DNA from: Cyclobacteriaceae bacterium
GTDB lineage: Bacteria > Bacteroidota > Bacteroidia > Cytophagales > Cyclobacteriaceae
Direction of reading: 5' to 3'
NCBI GenBank assembly: GCA_028285685.1
Contig: JANQOR010000004.1
Location: 124,001-188,000 of the forward strand
Length of the DNA stretch: 64,000 nucleotides
Both the position numbers and the translations under genes were made by a program. Positions 52,672-61,459 of the stretch are shown here, piece after piece (the stretch's first letter is position 1; each line of letters opens with the position of its first letter). The notes beneath the pieces are model-generated. The model saw only the letters and a list, made by a program, of their open reading frames with translations. It did not search any database and had not been told where the DNA came from.

Positions 52672-53889
52672 ATGAACTTTCCACTTTTTATTTCTAATAG
52701 AATATCGAGACAAGCGGAAGGATCATTTTCAACCATTATCAGCAAAATTGCCGTAATAAGTATTGCTTTAGGTCTAGCTGTTTTGATTTTATCGTTCATG
52801 ATCCTTTATGGTTTCAAGGGCGAGATCAAGGACAAGATCTTTAGTTTCAGTGGTCATTTGATCATCAACAAATACACCTTGTCTACCTCTTTTGAAGAAA
52901 CTTCGATCGTAGTAGACGATACACTTCTGCAGCTAATTCAGTCGTATCCGTTGACGAGTCGGGTTCAGCCCTTTGCGATGAAGGCTGGTTTGCTGAAGAC
53001 AGAAGAGGAAGTGCAAGGGGTTTTGATCAAGGGCGTTGATAGTTCATTTGATACGACCAGCTTTTCAAAGCACCTGGTAGAGGGACGGTTTCCTGATTTC
53101 ACCGGTGAAAAATATTCTACCGAAGTTGCACTTAGTAATAAAATCGCTTCCTACCTCAGGTTGCATGCAGGAGACGAGGTAACTATCTATTTCGTACAGA
53201 ATCCGCCAAGATTTCGCCGGTTGCAGGTTGCAGGGATTTACGAGACAGGATTGGAGGAATTTGATGAAAAGATGATTATTGGCGACCTGGACCTTGTTCG
53301 AAGAATAAACAACTGGCCAGACTCCGTTGCTGGTGGATTAGAGGTCTTTATTTCAGATACGGATGAGTTAGAAAAGGCGGAGCAGGACCTCTTCAACTCT
53401 GTTGGAATCGATCTATATGTGGATAAGGTATCTGACAGGTTCATCCAGATTTTCGACTGGCTAAATTTGCTTAATAGAAACGTTGTCATCTTGCTTACAA
53501 TCATACTTTTTGTGAGTGGCACAAGTATCATTTCTATTATGTTGATCTTAATTATGGAGCGAACGCAAATGATTGGCACATTGAAGGCGTTGGGTTCGTC
53601 CAATCGATTTATTAGAAACGTTTTTTTGTGGAATGGAATCCAGTTGATCCTTAGAGGTTTGCTGCTGGGAAATGTGATTGGAATCTCAATTGGAGCGATC
53701 CAGTATTTTTTCAAGATAATTCCACTGGATGCGGCTAACTATTACATGAGTCATGTACCAATTCAGTTTGACCTTTTGACGATTCTCTGGTTAAATCTAT
53801 CCGTGCTTGGATTGATTGGAATTACACTCTTAATTCCGGTATCGATTATTTCAAAGATGCGACCAATAGAGTCGATTCGGTTCGACTAA
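52672..53889 (+). CDS. LolC/E-type ABC transporter permease
   Basis: 405 residues from the ATG at 52672 (MNFPLFISNRISRQAEG). The open frame runs 58 codons upstream but over the NamZ gene region and looks non-coding. One N-terminal span (about 27-50), a MacB-like periplasmic domain (about 55-265), and an FtsX domain with three C-terminal spans. The Lol complex releases lipoproteins from the inner membrane for transport to the outer membrane. No ATPase (LolD) gene adjoins. Its stop overlaps the convergent GT2 stop (CTAA). Confidence 0.88.
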   Translation: MNFPLFISNRISRQAEGSFSTIISKIAVISIALGLAVLILSFMILYGFKGEIKDKIFSFSGHLIINKYTLSTSFEETSIVVDDTLLQLIQSYPLTSRVQPFAMKAGLLKTEEEVQGVLIKGVDSSFDTTSFSKHLVEGRFPDFTGEKYSTEVALSNKIASYLRLHAGDEVTIYFVQNPPRFRRLQVAGIYETGLEEFDEKMIIGDLDLVRRINNWPDSVAGGLEVFISDTDELEKAEQDLFNSVGIDLYVDKVSDRFIQIFDWLNLLNRNVVILLTIILFVSGTSIISIMLILIMERTQMIGTLKALGSSNRFIRNVFLWNGIQLILRGLLLGNVIGISIGAIQYFFKIIPLDAANYYMSHVPIQFDLLTILWLNLSVLGLIGITLLIPVSIISKMRPIESIRFD

Positions 53890-54617
53890 ACAGGCTCATA
53901 CTTTCTAAACAGACTTTTAATCTTCATCTCAATCACACCAAAGACCGCTTCTTTAAATATTCCCTTTGACATTTTTGAGGTACCTTTTGTCCTGTCAGTG
54001 AAAATAATGGGAACTTCAATGACCTTGAATCCGTGTTTCCAAGCATTGAATTTCATCTCTATTTGAAAAGCATACCCAATAAAGTTGATCCGATCTGGGT
54101 TGATCGTTTCTAGCACCTTTCTTGAATAACATTTGAAACCAGCAGTAGAATCCTTGTATGGCATCCCTGTCACCAAGCGAACATAGATGCTAGCAAAGTA
54201 GGACATTAGGACTCTGCCGATGGGCCAATTAACCACATTCACACCTTTAATGTACCGGGAGCCAATGGCCACATCATTTCCATTCTCACATCTTTTAAGG
54301 AGGCGAACCAGATCTTCCGGGTTGTGTGAAAAATCAGCGTCCATCTCACAGATGTAGTCATAATTGTGTTCCAATGCCCATTTGAAGCCAGAAATATAGG
54401 CAGTCCCCAATCCAAGTTTTCCCTCCCTCTCGATCAGAAAAATCCTATCTGTGTGTTTAGAAATGCAGTCTTTAACGATATCTGCAGTTCCATCAGGGGA
54501 ATTATCGTCGACTATGAGGACATCAAACGGCGGATCTAAACGAAGTACTTCGTCTATGATGGCTTCAATATTTTCCTTTTCATTGAATGTTGGTATTACG
54601 ACAACATTTTTGCTCAT
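53886..54617 (-). CDS. Polyprenol-phosphate mannosyltransferase-like GT2
   Basis: 243 residues from the ATG at 54617 (MSKNVVVIPTFNEKENIEA). The open frame extends 17 codons further. GT-A fold with VIPTFNEKENIEAIIDEVLR, IVDDNSPDGTADIV and metal-binding D-A-D in CEMDADFSHNPED. The family (DPM1-like) transfers mannose or another hexose from a nucleotide to a polyprenyl phosphate, feeding periplasmic glycosylation or envelope sugars. No C-terminal membrane anchor is present, as in soluble members. Convergent with the LolC/E gene with a 4-bp overlap. Confidence 0.88.
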   Translation of the reverse strand: MSKNVVVIPTFNEKENIEAIIDEVLRLDPPFDVLIVDDNSPDGTADIVKDCISKHTDRIFLIEREGKLGLGTAYISGFKWALEHNYDYICEMDADFSHNPEDLVRLLKRCENGNDVAIGSRYIKGVNVVNWPIGRVLMSYFASIYVRLVTGMPYKDSTAGFKCYSRKVLETINPDRINFIGYAFQIEMKFNAWKHGFKVIEVPIIFTDRTKGTSKMSKGIFKEAVFGVIEMKIKSLFRKYEPV

Positions 54618-54744
54618 CTGATGATCCGCTTGCACATGGTAACTTGGTAACTTCAAAAATAGTTGCAAAAACTGATCCTATAAATAGAACAAAGCTGTAA
54701 TTCCACACCCCGATAGGATTAATCAAAGAAGAAATAGGAGAAGG

Positions 54745-54760
54745 TCTGTTAATTAACAGA
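54745..54760. repeat. 16-bp perfect palindrome upstream of the GT2 gene
   Basis: TCTGTTAATTAACAGA with two-fold symmetry and no loop lies in the 191-bp gap between the lipoprotein stop and the GT2 start, about 130 nt upstream of the GT2 ATG. The T-run is on the plus-strand side only. It could be an operator; chance is possible. Confidence 0.45.
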
Positions 54761-54808
54761 TTTTAAGGAAACAGCTTGTACAACGAGACAACTAGATGAG
54801 CTTGACTG

Positions 54809-55609
54809 CTAAGAGGGACAGTCGATATCGTCCAACATACTATCCCAGCAATGATATTCCTCATCTTCGAAATGCTGGAAGTTCTTGACTCGTCCATTTT
54901 TGTTGGTGCTATGCCATTCAATTTCTATGGTGTTGTCCTGTGGTTTAGCATAGATGTCATAAAAACGGTTATAATCGCCCATGTCCGCTACTTCAAACAG
55001 AATAAAACTTCCATTGTCATCGCTGTCTGGGGTGATGTTGAGGTATCTAATATCGGCAGATTCTCCAGTCAACGACCGATTCCAATCAATCTGAATGAAA
55101 GGAGCAGGATCTTCAGGATCTCTATTTAGCACCCATTGCCCGGAAAGGCCATCAAGTGCAGACGTCCCTGAATACCAATTGAAATCTGTGAACACTCCAT
55201 CATTGGTAATGAACATTTCCCACTCTACTGCTTCAGTGGTAATAACCGCCTGAAGGCGTGCGCGATAGTTAGCACCAAAATCATATTCCCATACCCAACC
55301 TGGGATGTCGGGATCGAATGTAGGCGAATGATTAAAAGACTCGGCAAAAGAGAGTACCGGAACTGCAAATGTTAAGGTGATTGCCGCATTCCAAAATGCT
55401 ACATTAAGCACTGAAAACCCCCAATTGTTTTTAGTTGCAAGTCTTCCGCCATCATCGGCACTGATTATATCAAAGTCCATTACAAAAGTCGTGATAGGTG
55501 GAATTTCAGGGGCTACACCAGGATCCACTTCTGAATCGGACCCACAATTGGTCAAAGTAAGTGAGCTCAAAAACGAGATTATTAGAGCGAGAGCGGCCAA
55601 TTTTTTCAT
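54809..55609 (-). CDS. Unknown lipoprotein
   Basis: 266 residues. The N terminus (MKKLAALALIISFLSSLTLTNC) ends in a lipobox with Cys at 22, followed by an acidic/Gly/Pro linker (GSDSEVDPGVAPEIPPITTF), so it is anchored at the outer or inner membrane. The rest is beta-rich with many aromatic residues (VWEYDFGANYRARLQAVITT, FIQIDWNRSLTGESADIRYL), like a ligand-binding beta sandwich or lipocalin-like barrel. I do not recognise the family. It is alone on its strand between the GT2 gene and the CheC-like gene. Confidence 0.75.
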   Translation of the reverse strand: MKKLAALALIISFLSSLTLTNCGSDSEVDPGVAPEIPPITTFVMDFDIISADDGGRLATKNNWGFSVLNVAFWNAAITLTFAVPVLSFAESFNHSPTFDPDIPGWVWEYDFGANYRARLQAVITTEAVEWEMFITNDGVFTDFNWYSGTSALDGLSGQWVLNRDPEDPAPFIQIDWNRSLTGESADIRYLNITPDSDDNGSFILFEVADMGDYNRFYDIYAKPQDNTIEIEWHSTNKNGRVKNFQHFEDEEYHCWDSMLDDIDCPS

Positions 55610-55738
55610 AGTACAGTTGCTTTAGTGGGCAAAAGAAGTTACTCAATTCATGACCTAAAGACAAAAATGGTAGGCTGTACCCTCATTTCTGACGGAGTGG
55701 AGCAGGAAATCGTCGAATAATTAAATCTCAAGCCATTA

Positions 55739-56452
55739 ATGTGGATTAAATTGCATCTGCGATTAGGTGAATATCGTAATGGATGTATTAATGTTATCTG
55801 TTTGAAAAATATTAGATTACCGCCTTCACTAGTTAATCACGTGCCTTACGACGAAATCTCAGATGCTCATTTAGATGTATACCAGGAAATGGTAGAAGAA
55901 GCATTGGACAAAGCAGCACAAGCAATGGGTCAGATGCTTCGTATTCGGATGAAATACGATCTAATGGGATTTGGTGCTGGTGTGCTCGAGCCTATTGAGG
56001 AGTTTGATTTGCTTGGACGATTCAAAGTCAATGTGGTTAAAGTTGCTTTCAGTGGGGAGTTGAAGGGTTCTTTCTATTTTATCATCAACGTACACGAAAC
56101 ACAGTTGATCAATAAAGTGTGCCTGCCTGAAAGTGTTAACACTACACGTAATTCAGAGACTACGATGATGAAGCACGATTTCATGACTGAGATTGAAAAC
56201 CTGATTGCTTCGATGTCAATTACCGAAATCTCGGAATTTCTTGGTGTTCAGCTGCATATGGAAGTTCCACAAATGAGATCAATGAAGGGAGAAGAGGTAA
56301 ACGAATACCTTGAACATCAAAACGAAGTGAACAGGACACAATTTTTTGTAAAATCAGCTTTGAAAGGTGTGGCAGTCAATATTTCACCTTACTTCATATG
56401 GATGATCGACGAGAATTTCATCAAGATTTCTAGTCAGAATATTGTAAGCTAA
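55739..56452 (+). CDS. CheC/CheX-like phosphatase-family protein (orphan)
   Basis: 237 residues, no signal or membrane segment. Residues 147-177 carry the CheC-family active-site signature exactly: D147-x3-E151-x2-N154-x22-P177 (in [14 protein letters not shown]). The N-terminal helix has D46-x3-E50-x2-E53, where the Asn is Glu, so only one site would be active, as in CheX. The core segment [20 protein letters not shown] fits the CheC beta strand. CheC/CheX remove phosphate from CheY-P. No che gene adjoins, so the target is unknown. The start is unsure: the ATG at 55739 is used here, but a TTG near 55802 would give a shorter N terminus. Confidence 0.6.
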   Translation: MWIKLHLRLGEYRNGCINVICLKNIRLPPSLVNHVPYDEISDAHLDVYQEMVEEALDKAAQAMGQMLRIRMKYDLMGFGAGVLEPIEEFDLLGRFKVNVVKVAFSGELKGSFYFIINVHETQLINKVCLPESVNTTRNSETTMMKHDFMTEIENLIASMSITEISEFLGVQLHMEVPQMRSMKGEEVNEYLEHQNEVNRTQFFVKSALKGVAVNISPYFIWMIDENFIKISSQNIVS

Positions 56453-56847
56453 TCCTCACTTTTCTTAAAGTTCATCGCCACGGAATTCATGCAGTATCGC
56501 TGTCCTGTAGGTTCCGGACCGTCTGGAAATACATGTCCCAGGTGACTGCCGCAATTGGCACATTTTACTTCGGTTCTGACCATCCCAAAGGAGTTATCTG
56601 TTTCAAATTCTACGGCTTCTTTCGAGATGGGGTCAAAAAAACTGGGCCAACCAGAACCTGAGTCATATTTCGTGTCAGAGGCGTAAAGTTCATTCCCACA
56701 AGCAGCACATTCGTATGTGCCTTTTTCTTTATTTTCAAGGAGCGCGCCTGTCCACGGTTTTTCTGTGCCTTTTTCTCGCAATACGCGGTATTCTTCGCTA
56801 GTCAACTCATTTTTCCAATCTTCCTCGTTTTTGCTGATTTTGCCCAT
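56449..56847 (-). CDS. msrB: Peptide-methionine (R)-S-oxide reductase
   Basis: 132 residues. Repairs methionine-R-sulfoxide. Zinc-binding CxxC pairs at Cys47/50 and Cys96/99; catalytic Cys119 in [12 protein letters not shown]; substrate loop [11 protein letters not shown]. The resolving Cys typical of some members is not obvious. Its stop overlaps the CheC-like stop by 4 bp (CTAA), and its start lies 153 bp from the divergent RND operon. Confidence 0.95.
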   Translation of the reverse strand: MGKISKNEEDWKNELTSEEYRVLREKGTEKPWTGALLENKEKGTYECAACGNELYASDTKYDSGSGWPSFFDPISKEAVEFETDNSFGMVRTEVKCANCGSHLGHVFPDGPEPTGQRYCMNSVAMNFKKSED

Positions 56848-57000
56848 TTTTCAACGTTTTTTGCAGTTCTATGTAATACCAACAAGAGCCCATTTAAAAC
56901 AGCTCAAGCGTTCTTTTTTCCACTCATCACTAATTCCATCTTAATTGTAACTAAGTAAAGCCTTTTTTCATTAATACTTAGGGACTAACCGAATACAATA

Positions 57001-58209
57001 ATGAAAAGGAAACTAATCGTCGTAAGCTCGACACTGGGGATACTTGTAGCTGCCGTTTTGCTGGCTGGAATGTTTGCAGAACAAAAAAAGGAACCGGAAG
57101 ATATCGAGCCACCTAAACCAACAAAAACTGTCGACACCAGAAAAGTCAACTACGAAGACCTAAAGACCAATATCGTAACGTATGGAAGAGTGGAGACCGC
57201 TCAGTCTCTTGATCTTCTCTCAGAGGTATCAGGTCGAATGTCGCAAGGAAAAATAAGGTTAAAAGAAGGGGAGAGATTCTCACAGGGAGCTCTGCTTTTC
57301 TATATCGATGAAGAGGAGGCTGCGCTGAATCTTAAATCACAAAAAAGCAATTTCTTAAGGGATTTGGCTGGAATTCTACCAGACTTCAAAATTGACTTTA
57401 GTGACAATTTTGAAACGTGGCAAGGTTACTTCAATTCGCTTGACCTTCACAGAGAATTTCCGGACTTGCCAGAATCTACCTCTGAAAAAGAGAAAACGTT
57501 TTTAGCGACCAAGGGAATTTATTCTTCTTACTATTCGATCAAGAGTGCCGAAGTGAGATTGGCAAAACACAGATACTATGCACCATTTGCAGGGAGTATT
57601 AAAGAGGTAAATCTACAGTCAGGTTCTTTCGTAAATCCGGGGACCAAAATCGGTCAGATCATACGGGCCGGACTTCATGAACTCAAGGTGGCTGTCGAGA
57701 CAAAAGACATCCCCTGGATACAACAGTCTTCACCAGTCAAGATCTATTCAAGCGAGACACAGAGATACTGGGATGGTAGTGTGATCAGAATAAGTGACTA
57801 TGTGAATCAGAATACGCAATCAGTCGATGTTTTCATTGCTATTCAATCCAACGGAGAGAAAATCTATGACGGTCAATTCTTCCAGGCTGCAATTCCAGCC
57901 CGGACAGTGACCAATGGCATGATTATGCCGAGAAATGCCATTTATAATGGAGATGAGGTATTCGTTGTCGAGAATGACTCTCTGTTGAAAAAGCGAGTCA
58001 TCAACGTTATCCGGCTTACAGAAGAAGATGCCATTTTCAATGGACTCGAAGAGGGTGATGACCTGGTAGTAGAGCCGTTGATTGGTGCCTTTAACAACAT
58101 GAAGGTGAAGAAGAATGAACTGAAGGATATCGATCTGGAACTTAAGCAGGAGGATGACAAGAAGTTGCTGAATTCAGAGTCCGGTTCATCTCAGGTTGGA
58201 AGTCGATAA
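57001..58209 (+). CDS. RND efflux periplasmic adaptor (membrane fusion protein)
   Basis: 402 residues. A signal-anchor N terminus (about 5-25), then paired lipoyl-like (biotinyl) half motifs around DLLSEVSGRMSQGKIRLKEG and FAGSIKEVNLQSGSFVNPGT, and beta-barrel and membrane-proximal domains. Adaptors link the inner-membrane pump to the outer-membrane channel. The alpha-hairpin between the lipoyl halves is unusually formed, with a 60-residue insert (FKIDFSDNFETWQGYFNSLD). First gene of a three-gene operon; the permease starts 19 bp after its stop. Confidence 0.9.
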   Translation: MKRKLIVVSSTLGILVAAVLLAGMFAEQKKEPEDIEPPKPTKTVDTRKVNYEDLKTNIVTYGRVETAQSLDLLSEVSGRMSQGKIRLKEGERFSQGALLFYIDEEEAALNLKSQKSNFLRDLAGILPDFKIDFSDNFETWQGYFNSLDLHREFPDLPESTSEKEKTFLATKGIYSSYYSIKSAEVRLAKHRYYAPFAGSIKEVNLQSGSFVNPGTKIGQIIRAGLHELKVAVETKDIPWIQQSSPVKIYSSETQRYWDGSVIRISDYVNQNTQSVDVFIAIQSNGEKIYDGQFFQAAIPARTVTNGMIMPRNAIYNGDEVFVVENDSLLKKRVINVIRLTEEDAIFNGLEEGDDLVVEPLIGAFNNMKVKKNELKDIDLELKQEDDKKLLNSESGSSQVGSR

Positions 58210-58228
58210 CCTAAAAATTTAGAAGACC

Positions 58229-61200
58229 ATGACTTTTGTAAAAAATCTTGTAGAGTACTTTGTTAAGTTCCCTATCCTGGCAAATATTCTCATTGCCCTG
58301 ACTCTGATTGGAGGACTGGTGGCAATGGTTAACTCCAAAAAATCGTTTTTCCCGACCCGAGCAGATCGAAACATCAATATCACAGTTTCATATCCCGGAG
58401 CTTCTCCCGAGGAAATGGAAGAGGGGGTAACACTGAAAATTGAGGAAGCCGTTAATCCAATTGCCGGGATTGATGAACTGATTTCCACTTCATCCGAGAA
58501 TTCAGCAAGTATTACAATCATAACGCTCGACAACTATGATATCGATGATATCTACACAGAGGTAAAGAATGCGGTCGATGGTATTAACTCGTTTCCGGCC
58601 AGCGCCGAAAAACCAATTGTGTTCAAACAGAAGCAACAATCCACTGCACTCTGGCTGGGTTTAACGGGTGATCTAGATCTTAAAACTTTGAAGACTTTTG
58701 CCGAAGAGATTGAGGATGAGCTTCTTGCTGATCCCAGTATTTCTCAGGTCAATGTATCTGGCTTTCCTGCATTGGAGATTTCGATCGAAGTTACGGAACA
58801 GGATCTACTTCGCTATAATCTCACTTTCGATCAGGTTGCAAGCGCGGTTAGACAAAACAATAGAGATATTTCGGCCGGATCTGTCAAGGCGATTAACGAG
58901 GAGATTCTTATTCGGTCTCGTGCCAAAGAAACGGATGCTACGAAAATCTCTGACATTGTAGTTCGTAGTAATCCGGACGGGAGCGAGATTCTGCTGAAGG
59001 ATATTGCGGTAATAAAAGAGCAGTTTGCCGATGTCCCTTCAAAGGCTTACTTGAGCGGTAAGGAAGCAGTCTTTATCGAGGTGAAAAAACTCGAAACCGA
59101 AGACCTGGAAGAAATATCTGGCGTAGTCAACAAATATGTTGAGGATTATAACGAGCGAACCTCAGCAGTTCAATTGCACATGGTTTTTGATTTCATGTCA
59201 TTCCTTGGTCAGCGGTTGGATCTACTTACCAGCAACGGCCTCATAGGACTGCTACTCGTCCTTATTTCACTGGGCCTATTCCTAAGCCTACGGTTGTCTT
59301 TCTGGGTAGCCTGGGGTATACCATCTTCATTCCTGGGAATGTTCATTTTGGGGTCTTTTGTGGGGTTGACCATTAATATGATCTCCTTATTCGGCATGAT
59401 CCTCGTGATTGGAATTCTAGTGGATGATGGAATTGTTATCGCTGAAAACATTTATGCGCATTTTGAAAAACATGGCAATCCGATCAAAGCGGCAGTACAA
59501 GGGACCATTGAAGTATTACCAGCGGTGTTTACCTCGGTAACAACAACGATCGTAGCGTTTTTGCCACTGCTGTTACTAACAGGAGGTTTTGAGTTTCTGA
59601 GAGACATGGCCTTCGTGGTATGTTTTAGTCTCGGATTCTCACTTCTTGAGGCATTTTTCGTTCTACCAGCGCACCTGGCCAGCAAACATGTGCTCAAGGT
59701 GAAAAAGGAAGACACGCGGAGTTACAAAATCAGGAAGAAGCTAAATGGAGTTATAGAATATTTGAAGCTGAACTGGTATGGAAGAGCTTTGAGATTCACT
59801 ATGCAGAATAGATCAATCTCTCTTGCTATGCTAGCTGCATTTTTGATTATCATTTCGGGATTGTTGGCCGGGGGCCAAATCAAGGCAACCTTTTTCCCAC
59901 AGATTCCATTTAACAGCTTCAATGTAAACATCGCATTTAAACCAGGCGAACGAGAGCAGAAGGTTGAGCAATACCTGCGCCGATTTGAGGAAGCCATCTG
60001 GAAGGTAAATGATGATATGAAGGCGGAGCTTGACACGGACGAGGACATTGTGAATGACACCTTCGCCAACATTGGATTTTCGCAGTGGGAGTCGGGATCT
60101 CATGCAGGTTCGATCAACATCTTCTATCGCGAATTAGACGAGTACGGCATCAACCAGTTTGATTTAGTTGAGCGGGTAAGAGACGAAATAGGCCCTGTTA
60201 CCGATGCGGAGAAATACGCAGTTGGCGGGGGCAATAGATTTGGCAAGCCTGTATCGATGCGTTTGATCGGAAAAAATTATGGTGAGCTCGAGGCAGCCAA
60301 GCAGTTCCTTAAAGACGAGCTTGCTGGAATCGCAGATCTCAAGGAAATTGAAGACAACGTACCAGTTGGTAGGAGGGAGATGCTTTTTGATCTACGACCT
60401 GAAGCATACTTTCTGGGACTTAATCATGATGACATTACTAAGCAGATGCGTCAAGGATTTTTTGGTGAGGAAGTGCAACGTTTCATGAAGGGAAATGATG
60501 AGTTGAGGGTGTGGGTTCGATATCCGGATTCAGGACGTAAGAGTGTGAGTCAGCTGGAAGATATTAAGGTAAAGACTACTTCTGGACAGGAATTTCCATT
60601 AACTCAGGTGGCCGACTACAAAATAGAACGTGGCGTTTCCGGAATCAAACACTACAACACTTCTAGAGCAATTACCGTGGAGGCGGAAATGATTGACCCG
60701 TTTGGGGAGGTGCCTCCGATCTTGAAAAAGATTCGTGAGGAGATTGTCCCGGAATTAAAAGGAAAATACCCATCTGTGGTGGTTGATTACGGCGGCCAGT
60801 CTCAACAGAGTGCCAGAGCTGGGAAGGAAATTGGATTGTTTTTTGGTGGCGCATTCCTAGTCATCTTCTTCATACTAATGATCACATTCAGATCTTATTA
60901 TCAAGCTTTACTAATCATTATGATGATCCCGTTGGGTTGGTTTGGAGCGATCCTGGGTCATGGTATCGAAGATTGGATTTCACCGGATAAAGAACTACCG
61001 GTTTCCCTTCTGAGTGCATGGGGAATGGTCGCACTATCCGGAGTAATTATAAATGATGCTGTGGTCTTTCTTACAAAGTTCAATACGATGGTTAAGAACG
61101 AAGGCATGACCGTTTATCAGGCTGCTTACAATGCGGGGTTATCCAGATTCAGACCGATCCTTTTGACATCATTGACGACTGTTCTAGGACTGTTTCCACT

Positions 61201-61438
61201 AATAAAGGAAACAAGTTTTCAAGCACAGTTTTTAATTCCTATGGCGATTTCAGTAGCCTATGGAGTGCTAATAGGAACGTTTATTATTCTTCTGTTCTTT
61301 CCTGTCTTTATCGTGCTCTTTAATGATATTAGAAGAGCAGCTAAATGGCTTTGGACAGGTAAGAAGCCTACCAGAGAGGACGTTGAACGGGTATTGATAG
61401 ATCAACGTAGGCTTGAAGAGTACAAGGAATCGGCCTAA
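58229..61438 (+). CDS. RND-family efflux permease
   Basis: 1069 residues, about 12 membrane helices with two large periplasmic loops (about 33-335 and 560-870). The helix-4 proton-relay Asp pair is present in VIGILVDDGIVIAENIYAHF. GAILGHGIEDWISPDKELPV and VALSGVIINDAVVFLTKFNT mark the C-terminal half. Family is the AcrB/CusA-like RND pumps; the substrate could be drugs, lipids or metals. It lies between an adaptor gene (19 bp) and a TolC gene (21 bp). Confidence 0.95.
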   Translation: MTFVKNLVEYFVKFPILANILIALTLIGGLVAMVNSKKSFFPTRADRNINITVSYPGASPEEMEEGVTLKIEEAVNPIAGIDELISTSSENSASITIITLDNYDIDDIYTEVKNAVDGINSFPASAEKPIVFKQKQQSTALWLGLTGDLDLKTLKTFAEEIEDELLADPSISQVNVSGFPALEISIEVTEQDLLRYNLTFDQVASAVRQNNRDISAGSVKAINEEILIRSRAKETDATKISDIVVRSNPDGSEILLKDIAVIKEQFADVPSKAYLSGKEAVFIEVKKLETEDLEEISGVVNKYVEDYNERTSAVQLHMVFDFMSFLGQRLDLLTSNGLIGLLLVLISLGLFLSLRLSFWVAWGIPSSFLGMFILGSFVGLTINMISLFGMILVIGILVDDGIVIAENIYAHFEKHGNPIKAAVQGTIEVLPAVFTSVTTTIVAFLPLLLLTGGFEFLRDMAFVVCFSLGFSLLEAFFVLPAHLASKHVLKVKKEDTRSYKIRKKLNGVIEYLKLNWYGRALRFTMQNRSISLAMLAAFLIIISGLLAGGQIKATFFPQIPFNSFNVNIAFKPGEREQKVEQYLRRFEEAIWKVNDDMKAELDTDEDIVNDTFANIGFSQWESGSHAGSINIFYRELDEYGINQFDLVERVRDEIGPVTDAEKYAVGGGNRFGKPVSMRLIGKNYGELEAAKQFLKDELAGIADLKEIEDNVPVGRREMLFDLRPEAYFLGLNHDDITKQMRQGFFGEEVQRFMKGNDELRVWVRYPDSGRKSVSQLEDIKVKTTSGQEFPLTQVADYKIERGVSGIKHYNTSRAITVEAEMIDPFGEVPPILKKIREEIVPELKGKYPSVVVDYGGQSQQSARAGKEIGLFFGGAFLVIFFILMITFRSYYQALLIIMMIPLGWFGAILGHGIEDWISPDKELPVSLLSAWGMVALSGVIINDAVVFLTKFNTMVKNEGMTVYQAAYNAGLSRFRPILLTSLTTVLGLFPLIKETSFQAQFLIPMAISVAYGVLIGTFIILLFFPVFIVLFNDIRRAAKWLWTGKKPTREDVERVLIDQRRLEEYKESA

Positions 61439-61459
61439 TTCACATTAATTAAAAAGGAC

